Assembly (NCBI GenBank): GCA_026873275.1
Contig: JANTUC010000004.1
Span: 124,001 to 188,000, forward strand
Direction of reading: 5' to 3'
From: Pseudopithomyces maydicus
Taxonomy: Eukaryota > Ascomycota > Dothideomycetes > Pleosporales > Didymosphaeriaceae
Length of the DNA: 64,000 bases
Shown in pieces: positions 32,402 through 45,600 of the stretch. The position numbers and the translations under genes are program-made. The notes under the pieces were generated by a model, which was given only the letters and a program-made list of their open reading frames with translations, was not told the origin of the DNA and made no database searches. Every line of letters starts with the position of its first letter. Position 1 is the stretch's first letter.

Positions 32402-35391
32402 ATGTCGGCAGCGACCACAGTGTTCGCCACGGCAGTGGTGACTGTCACGGCGACACCCACACACAAGTCGACTGGAAGTGAAAGTATTCTAGATGGCTAT
32501 GATCCTTCTGAGTACATGCCCAGCAATCCTGTACGTTGTTTTCCAGTCGATCTTCCATCATGAGGCTAACAATCCCACCAGATTATGCTCTTCGTCATCC
32601 AGGCCATCATCATTCTCTGTGTTTGTCGCGCGATGCACTTTCCCCTCGGCTACATTCGTCAACCTCGTGTGGTCGGTGAAGTGCTTGGTGGTATCATCCT
32701 CGGTCCCTCAGTCATCGGTAGAATCCCACATTTCACTGAAACTGTGTTCCCCAAGGATTCGATCCCGATTCTCAACAATGTGGCCAATTTGGGACTAATC
32801 CTTTTCTTGTTCATCATCGGGTTGGAGGTCGACATGAGAGTGTTCTTTGGTAACTGGAAGATTGCGGTCAGTGTCGCAGCGGCAGGCATGACTTTCCCGT
32901 TTGCTTTGGGTGCTGCTATTGCGCATGGCTTGTACCATGAGCTCTCGGATGAGCCAGGTACCAAGCCAATCGCTTATGGCACATTTGTAAGTCCATCGAA
33001 GATCAGGAATCAGGATCGCCCTGCTAAATTTGTTCTAGTTACTTTTCATTGGCGTCGCCATGTCCATCACTGTATGTCGTTTTGGCCTTCATTCTCTGGG
33101 GAGAAAGACAATGCTGATTGATATAGGCGTTTCCAGTGCTTTGTCGTATCTTGACTGAACTGAAGCTGTTGAGCACTCCAGTTGGTATCATCACCCTAGC
33201 TTCCGGTGTTGGTGACGACGTGGTCGGATGGGTTCTTCTCGCTCTCTGTGTGGCATTGGTCAATGCAGCCAATGGTCTCACGGCTCTTTATATCATCCTC
33301 GTGGTCGCCGGATACACCCTCTTCCTTTTCTTTGCCATCCGCCCATGCTTCATGTGGGTTCTTCGTCGAACACACTCCCTTCAGGACGGCCCAACCCAAG
33401 GTGTCATGGTGCTTACCATGCTCATGATGCTTGGAAGTGCCTTCTTCACTGGCGCAATTGGCGTGTAAGTACATTGCGGACGTAGGATTGAGCGTTTTCA
33501 GCTAACATAAACAGCCACCCAATCTTCGGAGCCTTCCTTGCTGGTTTGATTTGCCCACACGAGGAGGATTTGCCATCAAGGTCACGGAAAAGATTGAAGA
33601 TCTGATGTCTGCATTGTTCCTTCCACTATACTTCACTCTTTCAGGTCTCAACACTAACCTGGGACTCCTGAATAACGGCATTACCTGGGCCTATCTTATT
33701 GCAGTTACCATCATCGCGTTTACGGCCAAGTTTGTTGGCTGTGCTTGCGCCGCGAGATTGAATGGTTTGGTGTGGAGAGAGAGTTTCTCGATCGGCAGTC
33801 TGATGGCATGCAAGGGATTAGTAGAGTTGATTGTGCTGAACATTGGCTTACAGGCCAAGATCCTGAGTACAAGAGTTTTCACGGTGGTAAGTTTCCATAC
33901 ACAACGATTTATCGTATGCATTGTCGCTGACTTTTTAGTTCGTTGTAATGGCACTTATCACCACCTTTGCAACCACACCTCTCGCTTCCGCTCTTTACCC
34001 TCCAGCCTACCAGAAGAAGATCGAAGCTTGGAAGCGTGGAGAAATTGATTGGGACACCGGCAAGCCGCTCAAGGACGGAAGCGCAAGTGGCGACGATATG
34101 GAATTGCGTCGTAAGAACCGAGGACCTGGCGAGATCCGAAATCTCCTTATTTATCTGAGACTGGACAACATGTAAGATTTTCCATACCCCTTTTGGTTCC
34201 ATCAGCTCACTGGAGACTGTGACCTACAGGCCGAACACTTTGGCTTTTGTATCTCTATTTGGTGGCAAGGCTGGCGAGTTCAAAACCAAGCTTCACCCTC
34301 AGCATGAAGACAAAGACGTTGCGCAACAGGCTGAAGAACAGGCACGATCAGTGGTAGGTTTATGTACCCAACAACCCACCGATATGCTCACATTTCGGTT
34401 CTAGGTCCAAGTTCACGGCGTTCGTATAGTATCCTTGACAATGCGAGCCGCTTCCATCATGACGGCCGCAGAAGTTGGCGAGCTCTCTGCTTTCGATCCA
34501 GTCCTCAACGCCTTCCGTGTTCTCGGACAGCTTTACAACCTCGCTGTGTCCGGCGAAGTGGTAGTTACCCCTGAAGACTCATACGCCGAAGCCCTCACAA
34601 CGCGAGCCCACGACGAACTATCAGATCTCCTTCTCCTTCCTTGGACCGAAACCGGAAGTCTGACGGAATCCCCAATGGTCTCCAAGAACACCATCGAGCA
34701 GAGACTCCGCAGCGACGCCTACATCGCCTTCGTCAAATCTGCCCTCGACACCGCCACCTGCACCACCGCTGTATTCGTCAACCGCGCTTTCAGCGGCAGC
34801 TTGGAGCAAAGTCCCCTCGCACTGACACGCCGCATGATCCAGAAAGGCGCCCGACGCGGCCACCACGACCAGGTCACCGAGGTCCCCATCAGCGACAGAA
34901 GCCACCACATCTTCCTGCCTTTCTTCGGTGGCCCAGACGGACAAGCCGCCGCAGCGCTCGCCATGCAACTCGCCGAGAACGTCAACATCACCATCACCAT
35001 GGTGCACTACCAGGTGCGCATCGAGGGTAAAGCAAGCCAGGATCCCATCATCCACGAAACTGGGCTCTACACAGCCGATGGCAAGGCCAGGGCGTCGACT
35101 TCCACGCCGAGCGATGATGACTACTTCGTTGCGATGCAGCACACGCTACCGCAGGGCCTGAGAAAACGCGTGACTTTCCGTACTGTCTATTCCTATGATC
35201 CGGTTGAGGACGCTGTTAAGGATGCCCAGAACGAGGTCGGGCAGCAGGGCAACGGAGGTGATTTGATTCTCCTGGGAAGACATGTGGAGATCGTCGAGTC
35301 GCAGGCAACCTGTCTTGGATTGGTGGCGGATGTCCTGCTCGAGAAGGACACCAAGGCGAGCATCGTGGTAGTACAAGCAAGGAAGGATTAG
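32402..35391 (+). CDS. KHA1: K+/H+ antiporter, KHA1 type (CPA2 family); frame broken once
   Basis: About 873 aa. Eight exons: 32402-32530, 32582-32986, 33039-33071, 33127-33464, 33515-33886, 33939-34171, 34230-34353, 34405-35391; introns 50-58 bp. The N-terminal 450 residues form the Na+/H+ exchanger core: YIRQPRVVGEVLGGIILGPS, NLGLILFLFIIGLEVD, ASGVGDDVVGW with the transport Asp pair, and EGGFAIKVTEKIEDLMSALFLPLYF. A long cytosolic C-terminal region follows. In yeast Kha1 acts in Golgi-type membranes in K+ and pH homeostasis. The frame is broken at 33563-33564, where one extra G changes PHEEDLPS into the family sequence PHEGGFAIK. With that base the coding length becomes divisible by three. 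Symbol by similarity to yeast KHA1. Confidence 0.93.
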
Positions 35392-35572
35392 ATGTGGTTC
35401 GGTTCCCTTTTTCTTCATATGTATATCAAATTACCCGGTCATTGCGACTCGATAGAATACAAGTAATGTTTTATTCATTGGACATATCTTATCTGCATAG
35501 GAGGAAGCCTTCAATACGGGTGAATTGTTGTAATCTGTGTCATTATAACATCATCTCGTACAATACAACTAC

Positions 35573-37424
35573 TCATACTAAACTATTATCTGCACAAGTA
35601 AACGCCCCATTAACCTGTTGATTCGGATCCGCAAACACGCCCAGCAACGCATCAATACTAGCGTACATCCCCGGTATCATCATGAAGAAGACTAGTATCA
35701 TAATGAACACATTGAACACGGCCGTCGCGATCTTTCTCCCGCTCGACCGCCACTTCCCATGCCAATTGAGGTGGAACCAGAACAAGACGGTGACACCCCA
35801 CGTGAACCACGACAGCAGCAACGACGATGATATGTTGAGCAGCGAGTTGAACACCGGGATGGCATTTGCCAGGATCCAGACCACCACCCAGAAGAGCGTA
35901 ACTGAGAAAATCCACACCGCCCAGTCGGTCGACTTGCTGGTCTCGGGGACGACGAGAGACGAGCGTCGGCCACGGGATGGATCGGAGGCGATGGAGGCAC
36001 GTCGTGCGGTGCCGTCTTTGGTCGCGCTGCGGTTGAGCCACACCTTGACGTGTCGCATGAAGAAGACGTGGAGGTACCGCGCGGAGGTCATGCCGAAGAT
36101 AAGGCCGGTTCCAAGGAGTCCGATGAACGAGACGGCGTACGAGACCTTTGCCATGGTAGTCTGCAGCGAGCCGATGGCAGGTGACGCTACCTGCTCTCCC
36201 GAAAGTGCGTACACGACGCTAGCCACGATAACGTAGATGGTGGTAGTAATGCACTTCTCGATGGTGACAGCTCGGGGGAAGTCGCGGGATGGGTTTTCCA
36301 TTTCGGCAAGGACGGTCGGGAAGGCTTGGTTGCCGGTGTAGGCGAAGGCGATGTTGAGGAAGGCGGAGACGGCCTGGGTGAATGTTGGGGAGCCGATTGC
36401 TTTGAGGTTGAGGGGGCGGTGGGATCGCGTGGGCCTTGGACGCCTAGGGTTATCATGACGATGAGGACGGTGGCGATGATGGATGCGGTGCAGGGCCATG
36501 AGGCCCAGGAGACGAAGCGCATGCTGTGGGGTACGCACATGGCCCACATGGCGATGGCTGCTATGACGGTGAAGACGACGGTGCAGGTGGCATGATCACT
36601 GACGGTATCTAAGTGATATATAGGTTAGCTGGAGTAGTCTCATAATGGGGTCACCTTAGGCCATTGCGATACCATAAAATTGGCGATGCAAAAGGTTCAA
36701 GACATTACCCCTTTTCGTCTGGGTTTTACTTACTCAGACCAATGGTAAGTGTAACAAGAGCTGAAGCGCTGATAAGTGCCATGTTGATCAAGAATCCAAT
36801 GGCAAAGACACCCTCAACCCAGGGCCCACCAAGCACACGTCCATAATCGACAATGTTGAGCATGTAAGGATACTTCCGCCAGTACTGGATCAGATTGTAC
36901 GCGGTATACAAACTCAACATGCCCATAACGACGATGCAAAGAAGACCCGGGAAGAACCCGAGAACGTTGAGAGCCGACGGAAGAGACAACATGCCGATGC
37001 CAACCTCATTGGTGACAAAGATAACTTCAAAGGCCACCAAGTTAGCGTTAAGTCCAGAAAGGGAGGTGTACTCATTTATATATCCTTGCTCTTCGGGCAG
37101 TACATATCAACTGTATGGCAAGTGGTTACGTACTCACGGCTTGGGTGGTGTTGAGTTTTTAGGGGACTTGATATCGTCGCCTTGGGGTCGTTTGCTTGCA
37201 TTCTGCACGTCAGTTACATCGCCTAGACGTGTGTCGCTATCGGAATCTGAGCCGAGTTTTTCGCTTTCGGGGAGGTGTGGGCGGCGCAAAGGGTCTTCGG
37301 GGTCGTGCATGGCGTCTGTTGCGAAGGGGAGTGTAGGTCGATCGCTAGATGTGAGCTTGTCGTCGAGATCAGTTGGGTTTTGCTTGGGAATATTGCTGTC
37401 GGTGGTGGCGGTAGGTTTCTCCAT
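35573..37424 (-). CDS. Amino-acid transporter of the AAAP/Mtr type; frame broken, one splice junction unresolved
   Basis: Eleven-TM amino-acid/auxin permease family protein, similar to Neurospora Mtr-type neutral amino-acid permeases. Exon 1 is 37138-37424 (hydrophilic N-terminus, acidic, Ser/Pro-rich); exon 2 ends at 36734 and starts near 37088; exon 3 is 35573-36608. TM1 carries FVTNEVGIGMLSLPSAL, the family hallmark, followed by NIVDYGRVLGG. The frame breaks at 36412-36416, a G5 run on the plus strand; one more base joins GVQGPRDPTAP to LNLKAIGSPTFTQAVSAF. Exon 1 has a perfect GTGAGT donor in phase 2, but the in-frame start of exon 2 (QGYINEYTSLSG) needs phase 0 or 1, so another missing base is possible there. 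Confidence 0.85.
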
Positions 37425-38517
37425 TTCATATATATTGAACACTTGGGCTCATTCAACAGCTACTGGTGGAGAGTGACGATGGATGGATAGACTTGGTGGT
37501 AATGCGGTATATGAAGGAGTCTCTCTGAGTCGAAGACCATGGAGCAACAGAAGTGAATTTGAGAAGAACGTCGCAGACGATAGGAGAGACGCAGGATGTG
37601 GAGGCAGTAGTAACCACGCAACCTCTGGATATTACCAAACCTTCGCATTACGTACTTTTCAAGCTCGTCTCACAACTAGAGCTATGACCGGGAACTAGCA
37701 CAGTCTCTCGACCCTTCGACTCGTTGGTGGCTTCGCGTCCCGGGGAGCCAAGATGGAAAGCGGATACCATTGCTTGGACTCTGTGGAGAAAGATGGTCTT
37801 TTTACCGTTCCGGGCACGCGGACCATCGCCAGCTGCCAGAGATGAAATCCTCACCAAGTCTGATTCGACGGCCATCCTGGAGGTGGAGAACGGAAGAGAT
37901 TCAAGGCTTCCCGAGCACATGTACTTCCCCTATCCGTCCCGTCGCGTGTTGATGTCTCCAGAAAAATTCTGGGGAGTGCATCGTGAAGGGTCCGGGTGAC
38001 GTCAAGCCTCGAGATCGCTCCGGGAGCCGCCGCGCTAATCGGAGCCGCACCTTGTCCTGCGTACGCCGAGTCACGTCCGCATCGACCGAGGACTTTCTTG
38101 GTCTTGGGGCTCGATGAGGCGATTCCAGTGCCTAGAATTTCCTTTTGTGGGCGCAGGGAGAAGAACGAAGGCTGGACGCCTCCTGACCTTCATGGCGGCC
38201 GGGAAAAACGAACACACCGCTACAAAGCCGTTAGATGAAAATTTGCGCCACGCAGACTGACTCGTTCGACAATATAAGGCTCTCAAACGGCCAGGTACAT
38301 CGGCAGACGGTGCATTGTTCAAGGACGTAGCCTCACGAACGTCCAGTTGGTACCTAGGCACGGCGCAACATCGGCAGGCACGACCGGTGGGTGCGTCATC
38401 AGAAGATTCACTCAAGTGAGGCGATACGATACAGTCCAAGCGTTCATCAGTTCATTCTGGCATTGATATTTACTGATTCTCGAAACACTTCATCTAAATC
38501 ACCAACCCTTTACTCTC
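37425..38517. other. Intergenic region upstream of amino-acid transporter
   Basis: 1.09 kb between two minus-strand genes. Contains the transporter promoter and the LPMO 3' side. Small open frames on both strands around 37,650-38,000 show no recognisable domain. Confidence 0.4.
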
Positions 38518-39319
38518 CTAACCTGTCCAGGGCTTAGGGCCGGGAGGCGTGTACGATGTCGGGATAGGGTAGTAGATGTTGATCATGATCCCCGGATCCG
38601 TCGCCTTGTATGCGCCCGGGAAGGAAACAAGCGGGCTTGGAGAACCGCTGCCACCACCCTGTATGTAAACATTAGCATCGATGCACACTTGAAAAATGGA
38701 TATGCGGCACGTACCGTAACCTTGATCTGTGCACAGCTGATGTAGAACTGTGCACCGCCGGCACTGCTCGCGCTATGCAACGCAATGTGTTCAACCCTGA
38801 AGAGGTACTCGCCGCTCGGCAGGCTCTTGGGAATTGGCACCGTGACCTGGGTCTTGTCCTGGCTGGGCCACGACAGGCTCCCACCGCTGATGGTAGGCCC
38901 CTGTTCGAAGATCTTGAACCAGACGTTTCCGCTTCCATCCCAGTTGGCTGCCGTCTTGCCGCTTGGCACCTTGGCCATGTAGAACTGGAGGGTTCCTGGG
39001 TGGGAGATGGAGCTCTGGGCTGTGAAGCCGATGGTCGAACCAGCGGCGACCTCGTAGGTGCCCTGGGCACCAGTTCCCGGAGAGAGCTCGTAGCAGCGGA
39101 TCTGGTCAGATGTAACCTGTGGAGCAGATGGGTCAGTATGCGTTACGACGGGACCGACACATCAAGACATACATCCGTCACCGGCCCATTGCTCTGGTAG
39201 TTTGTCGTCTTCCTAACATACTGCCATTGACTCGTCGCCGAGCCCCCAGCCACCAAAGCCGGGAAGGTATAATGCGCAGTCGCCGTAGCGGCGAGGAAGA
39301 GCGAAGCAAGAAACTTCAT
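38518..39319 (-). CDS. AA9 lytic polysaccharide monooxygenase (former GH61)
   Basis: 229 aa secreted copper enzyme that oxidatively cleaves cellulose or related beta-1,4-glucans. Exons 39173-39319, 38715-39116 and 38518-38658 (two 56 bp introns). The signal peptide MKFLASLFLAATATA ends exactly before His16, which becomes the N-terminal His of the copper histidine brace (HYTFPAL). The second brace His is His88 in SSISHPGTLQF. The axial Tyr174 and its Gln172 partner lie in AQFYISC. The C-terminus PIPTSYTPPGPKPWTG is typical of AA9. There is no CBM1 or other appended domain. The 5' UTR region is AT-rich. C1/C4 regioselectivity cannot be told from sequence here. Confidence 0.96.
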
Positions 39320-40705
39320 CTTGAGCGAAGGAAGAAAGAATGAAAGGCAACAGAACAGCAATCTGCGTATTGTCCAAAAAGGCACCAGACGCACCCATTC
39401 TTTTATACACAACCATATCCACTCCGGCACCTACACAATCTCTTCCAACCCGGCAGCCACTCCCTCCACGCGCTCGCCAAACCCATCTCGACAAGCCCGC
39501 AATCTACATGCACCCCACAGAACGCCCTCCGGCTGGCTCGCATGCCGGCTTCCAGCGTACTGCCGGCGGGTAAAGGGAGGCTAGCCGCGAGCACAGAAGG
39601 ACGTGTATATATAAATTGGGGACAATTTGATGTAGATGAAACAGATGGCGGTTTCTGAGAGATGATTGGGTGACTAGTTGGCATCCATGTAGGAACATCA
39701 GTACCACGGGGGCTTACATACATAGACATTGCGATTGTGTATGTATAGTGGAAAAATGTGGTTCGTAATGCGATTGCATGTATAATAGGAAGAACTACTT
39801 CATACGACCATGGACTTTGCTTAGACGGTGCGTGGCGATTTCCTCTTCCTCGCACATGCAGGTGCAACCATGCTCACGGGGAAGTACTCAACTCACAACC
39901 TTGCTCCTCGGAGCTCAAGTACTTATTCCTTACACCGGACAAGTCCGCAGTCCTTCAATCTGGAAACGAAACTCCCATCCCTCGACCCCTGCAGTGTAAG
40001 AATTTCTTCCGCCACTCATTCGGAAGCGATTAGGAGGCTTTTATGTATATGCACACGCGACGCGAGCGAAGGCATGCTACCCGAATCGGGGTTTTTAGAT
40101 TGGGGGGAAAATGGTCACATCGGCGGGTATGCGACTCTGCACATGGCGTTTATGTATGCACTATATAGTGCTTGCGTACTGGGGATGACGTATTGACTGT
40201 GCAGCGAGGAATCTAGCTGCCGCATGGGGAGATATGGACGATGGAGGCCGAGTGCCTGGTTGCCGAGATTTCTAGAAGTTCTTGGTGCATGACAGATGCT
40301 TTTGATAATGGTGTGTGTAGGTTGGAGAGTGCCGTTGCCGGACTCCTGAGCCTGGCTCGTTGCATGCTGGCTCGAGAGGTCCTTCGTCTCGGTATGCGGT
40401 GCCATGGTTCTGTAATGGTAGATGAAGTCTTAGTAGTGCAAACGTGCATTGAGAATAAAGTATATGTAAACAGCCCATAGTTCTATGTATATCCATATTC
40501 GATGGAGTGTAGATACATAGATAACCAGTCCATACAAAGCCATACATGATAAGATGAACCCCAGTATACATGTTCGACGGTACAGCTATAACACACTTCC
40601 ACCTCCTATATTCTAAAAGAACACCAGCACAATCCCAACGAACGATGTGTCCCGGCGACAATGCAAAGACTTACCACCCTTACAAAAGAGAAGAAAAAAT
40701 CAACC
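39320..40705. other. Intergenic region upstream of AA9 LPMO
   Basis: 1.39 kb between two minus-strand genes, including the LPMO promoter and COX10 3' UTR. It is AT-richer than its neighbours and rich in TATATA/TACATA stretches. No gene recognised. Confidence 0.45.
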
Positions 40706-42247
40706 TCAAGGCTTCTTCTTACCCGCACTTTCCACCAGCGCCTTCACTCTCTCCTCTTCCTCATCCTCCCACTCCCCAACCTCATAATACAAGTCATCCT
40801 CATCCGCCCCATACCCAAAGATACTCCTATACACCCTCTCCCCCAATCCCTTCTTCTGCGCCATAGCCAAAACCAGCACAACGGGCAAATGCCACACGCT
40901 CGCCCAAAACAAGCCCCTAGCCGTCCCCTTATGTCCCTGCTCCCTCCAAAACTCCACCGCCTTCCACGCCATCCACCCATTCACCGCCGAACTCGTAACC
41001 ACAAAGCTCCAATCCGTAACCCCGCACAAGCTCAGCCCAATGCACACAGGGAACATGAGGAACGAGTAGCGCAGCGCGACGCGCCCGTTCTGCGCAGGGT
41101 TCACCCACGCAAGCATGCGGTACCCGGCGGCTTTGTATTCCTCGCGGATGGACCACGAGAGGGAGTTGAAGTGGGGGAATTGCCACGCGAAGAGGAGCGC
41201 GGCGCAGAGCCAGCCACCCAGCGAGCCCTCGCCGAAGAGCAGCTCTTTCCAGTCGCCGTCGTGGGCGCATTGCCCTGCGGCGGCGGTCCAGCCCATGAGC
41301 GGGGGGATGCCGCCTACAATGGCGCCGACCCACGTGTTGAAGACGTGCATGCGCTTCATCGGGGTGTAGCATCCCGCGTAGAGGACGATGTTTGAGAAGC
41401 CAAGGAAGGCGGTCGTGGGGTTGACGCCGTAGTAGAGGGCGCCGGTGCCGATGAGCCCGCACGCGACGGCGAAGATGGTGGCGCCGCGCATGCTGATGAG
41501 CTTGCGGACGAGGGGGCGGTTACGGGTGCGGGTCATCTTGGCGTCGTGCGCAGGCTCCATGAGCATGTTGAATGCGTTGGCTGATGCGGCACATAGCGCT
41601 GTGCCGGTCGTGAGGAAGAATAGCGTGAGGGTGGACAGAGAGGGAGTGGCGGTCGCGGCTGGGGCAAGGAGCCCTGGTACGGGGTATAGCGAGTATGCAG
41701 CCGTGGCCGTGAGAACGACGAGAAACGAGAGTCTTGGTTTCGATAGCGAGAGGTATGTGGTGAAGATGCGTTTGAACGATCTTTGCGGGAGTTTCGAGGA
41801 TAGGTCTGCCAGCTGGGCGGATGCATCGAGCGCGATGGGGTAACTCTTTTCGCCATTCGCTGCCTCTTCCAGCTCTTTCCTTCTCTTCCTCCTACGATGT
41901 GGAAGCACGTCTTCCGCCGATGGGTCCCGCGCTTCAGGTGACTGAACGTTGCTGGCTGGCTCGGTCGTCTCTGCTCTAGCCGGTGCAATTGAGCTCTGTA
42001 TCTCCCTTCTTGACCACGGCACCGACCTGCCAGTCGTGTCTCCCAAAGTAACATTCGGCCAGAAGTAGTTCTTGTTGAACGAGTTTTTACTCTTTCCTAC
42101 TGCTACCGCGAGCCGGCTCGGGGAGATGTTCGAGAAGGCGTGCCGGCGGGGCATTGGCGACCGGGAGAGCTTGAACAAGCATCTTGAGCACACTGATCCT
42201 GTATCCTGCGAAAGTATCGATCGAACCGGCGGCGCTCGGAGGCTCAT
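40706..42247 (-). CDS. COX10: Protoheme IX farnesyltransferase (heme O synthase), mitochondrial
   Basis: 513 aa, single exon. Inner mitochondrial membrane UbiA-type prenyltransferase that converts heme B to heme O, the first step to heme A for cytochrome c oxidase. The start at 42247 (MSLRAPPVRSIL) gives an Arg/Ser-rich transit peptide; the open frame extends upstream but without another ATG. The first Asp-rich motif is NMLMEPAHDAKMTRTRNRPL, and the second polar motif lies near SWSIREEYKAAGYRM. About eight TM helices are visible. The C-terminus is an acidic tail (GEWEDEEEERVKALVE). Length and motifs match fungal COX10. Confidence 0.95.
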   Translation of the reverse strand: MSLRAPPVRSILSQDTGSVCSRCLFKLSRSPMPRRHAFSNISPSRLAVAVGKSKNSFNKNYFWPNVTLGDTTGRSVPWSRREIQSSIAPARAETTEPASNVQSPEARDPSAEDVLPHRRRKRRKELEEAANGEKSYPIALDASAQLADLSSKLPQRSFKRIFTTYLSLSKPRLSFLVVLTATAAYSLYPVPGLLAPAATATPSLSTLTLFFLTTGTALCAASANAFNMLMEPAHDAKMTRTRNRPLVRKLISMRGATIFAVACGLIGTGALYYGVNPTTAFLGFSNIVLYAGCYTPMKRMHVFNTWVGAIVGGIPPLMGWTAAAGQCAHDGDWKELLFGEGSLGGWLCAALLFAWQFPHFNSLSWSIREEYKAAGYRMLAWVNPAQNGRVALRYSFLMFPVCIGLSLCGVTDWSFVVTSSAVNGWMAWKAVEFWREQGHKGTARGLFWASVWHLPVVLVLAMAQKKGLGERVYRSIFGYGADEDDLYYEVGEWEDEEEERVKALVESAGKKKP

Positions 42248-42613
42248 CGCGCGCGGTGGTTGAACTCCAACTTTTCTCCAAGACGCAAGACGGGCGATGC
42301 ACGTGGAGTGACACGCGCCAAGCAACGTCGGCTTTAGTCGGGCCGGATCGCAACGATAGCAGACAATGCTTGAGCAGCCAAGCAGCAATGAGCAAATGTC
42401 ATCAAGCAGCTTGAATTACATAATGCATGTTGAATTGTAGACCGCATCGGCTATTATACATTGCTCAATCAAGTCTAATCGGTCGGGCAAATCACCCCTC
42501 TCTTGCCAGCCAGCGCTTCGACTAATGCAAGGCAGCTGTCCAGAACTGATAGTACAAATCATTCACTGTTTCCTCTGGCATTCACGAGTAGTCGTCTACC
42601 TCAGATAATGGTA
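42248..42613. other. Short intergenic region, COX10 promoter
   Basis: 366 bp between COX10 start and RPN2 stop, both minus strand. Nothing else recognised. Confidence 0.4.
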
Positions 42614-45600
42614 CTACTCATCATCTTCCCCCATATCTGAAATGTACTCGAACTCCCCAGGCACTCGTGCCTCTGCATCACCTTCCTCCACAAGGTTGTC
42701 GTCAATGTCATCCGAGTCCGCTCCCAATTGTACTCCGGAGGGTGCTTGGTCACCCGAAGGTCCTGCTGCGCCGGGTGCGGGAACAGGTGCCGACTTCTTC
42801 ACCTTCAATTCCAGCAAAGTCTTCGACTCCTCAGGTGTGGTGTCATGGACGAGTATGACTCCTCCAGTAGGCTAGACTGGGTTAGCAGATATTCAAATGC
42901 ATTACAAATGCTTGGACTCACCTTCTTGACGGGAACATATCGTTCCTCGGGGAAGCTTATGTACTTCACCTGACCAGGCAAGACGCGCGACATGTTCTCA
43001 AGATCGTAGCCAACCTTTTCCTTCTCAGCCTTCTTCTTCGATGTCTCTGCAGCTGGTGTGTCTTCCTTCTCGTCCTTCTTCTCGTCATCGATGTCCATCT
43101 TCTCGTCATCTGTTGCTGTAATCTTAGGCGTTGTGGGCGACTGATCAACATCCATGCTCTCCCGTCGCTGCTGTCGTGCCTTGACTGCTTTCCGTCGCTT
43201 ATCTTGGGCAGTCGTAGATAGAACTGCTGTCTTGATCGCCTTTGGTGCCTCTTCCGTCTTCACTTCTTGCTCTGGTGGGTAATCAAACATACTTGGCCTA
43301 GTGTTGCTGTGGAATTTGAATGATGGAATCTCCAAGTCTTGATCCACACCAATGATCGCTGTGGGAGTGAAGCTGAGAGCCAAGAAATGTGTCAACGGGA
43401 ACCAGTACCAGTACTGTGTGAAAACCGCCATGCCTACGATAGCAGTCATGTTCAGGTTTCCAGTTTGAGTCTGGAGGCCAATGGTACAGTTGCGGCCACC
43501 GGCATCAATGATACCGAGAGCAAGCGCACATCCAAACTTGGCCATGGCGTCTTCGTGTCGGTCGCCAATGATCTTGGTGAGTGTCTTGCGGATAGTCGCA
43601 ACCTTCGGGTTCATGGCTTCATTCTGTTGCACCATGATCATAGCAAGCGAGATCAAAGCACCCTGCCGAACAAAGTCGGTTGAATCCTTCATCATGGGTT
43701 CCAGAAGGTCGATAGCTTCGTCAAGACCAGTGCCTGCGCAAGCAATACCGAGAGCCATGGTGGCACCGTACCGGACGTGAGGGTTGTAAGACTCCGCTAG
43801 AAGCTCAACCATACGGGGAACGCTGCCAGGTTTCCGGAAAAGGACAAAGCCCAAGCTCATGACTGCCACACGGCGAACATCGTCGTTGACATCGCTGACT
43901 GCGACGTGGAGTAGCCTGCGGACTGCCTTGTTGCTGCTTGTGCCGCAGTACGCGAGAGCAATGGTCATGATACCTCCGTAACGCAGGGTTGGGTCCGGGT
44001 CGTCAAGCAGGCCGTTAATGAGTTCATCGGCGGCCTCCTCTCGGGCGTACATGATCAAGGCCATTCCCATAGCCAGACCACGGACAATCTTCTCGTGCTG
44101 AGTGTCGTGAGCATATTGGATCATGTCCTCAAGTGCCTTGATGTTGCCGGTTCCAAGCATAATGAGACCCATTGAAAGACCGACAGCCTCTCCATTGACG
44201 GCCGAGTCGGAGTACAAAACCTCTTTGTACTTATCAAAGATTTCCTCCGAACCTGTGCCCATACCAGCGACACCTAAACCAAGTGCACCACCGTGCTGAA
44301 TGACCTCTTCCTGGGCACTTGTGAACTGGTTCAGCAAGTAGTCCAGAACATGTGTTCCATGGTTGGAGTAAATCAGGCCCAGTGCGTACAGCGATCCACC
44401 CTGCTCGTAGTGGCTGCCAGATGAAACGGCGTCCTTGGGTAGGTAGGGGTCGAGTAGTTTCTTGCCTTGAGTGATGTTTCCACGGTGGATAACACCCAAA
44501 GCGGCCGTAGCGGTGAACTTGGACCAGTTCACAGCCTTGCCAAGCCAGTCCAGGTTCTCCCGGAAGAATGTGTCATTTGTAGTACCAGCATTCATGAAAG
44601 CATTCGCAAAAGTAACACCGGAATGGAAAATAGAGTTCCTAGACTCTAAGCTGTCCCGAATCTTGTTCAGAATGTTCTTGTCGGCATGGTTGTTTCGGTA
44701 GAGGAACTCGAGGTTGAGTTCGATGCTCTTGGTACCCTGAAGAACCTCGCGTACGGAGGCAAACACCTTCAACTCCTCTGTTGATGCTGATTGTTTTGAT
44801 CGCGAAACGACGGTAGAGACGTTGCTGGTGTCGATATCGGAAAGGAGTCCTTCGGTTTCGCCCGCTTCTTCGGATTTCTGAGCCGCAGAGCCATTAGCCG
44901 CCTCATCGTCTTTCTCCTCCTTTGGCAATTCTTCCATGACCTTTGCGAGGAACTCTTGTGTGCCATTCTCGTACAAATCGAAGGCAATCTGATACGCAAC
45001 AGCGAGCGATTTGCTGTCCTCGCGCTTGACGAGTTGCTGGATGAGATTCGCCGCCAGGGAATGTTGGTTAAGATAGACGACACACTTGGCGATCGAGAAG
45101 TAGTCTGGGTTTGGAATCTCGTTCAACAAATCGAGAATGAGACGCAGGATCTAAATCGTGTCAGTCAAGGGACTCTGGGGGAAAAACTCCAGTTCATACT
45201 TCATTTCGCAAGCCCCGCTCCTGAACCACGTTCATGCAGATGTCGAGCACATACTCCATCAGCTCCTCGCTCTTGCTTGATGTGCCCGCGGGCTTCTTGC
45301 CCTGCTTTTTCTCATCCTGGCTGGCCTGGAGGAAGCATTCCCGGAGGACCTCAAGATTTCGTGCCTCAATAGCGATTCCGACGACCTGCTTGTAGTCTGC
45401 ATTTTCATAACAGCTCTCGAATATACGCCTTATGGTTGCCTGCAAATTCTTCTGTACGTGGCGTTCGAGAATGAGAGGCGTAGGGTGAGATCCCGATATA
45501 CCGGCATTCCCGCCACCGGGCAAGCTAGGGTCGAATGTGGTTGAATCCTCGCGCGAAAGCAGCGACTTTGAAGGCAAAGCCGATTGTGAGAATGGCGTGA

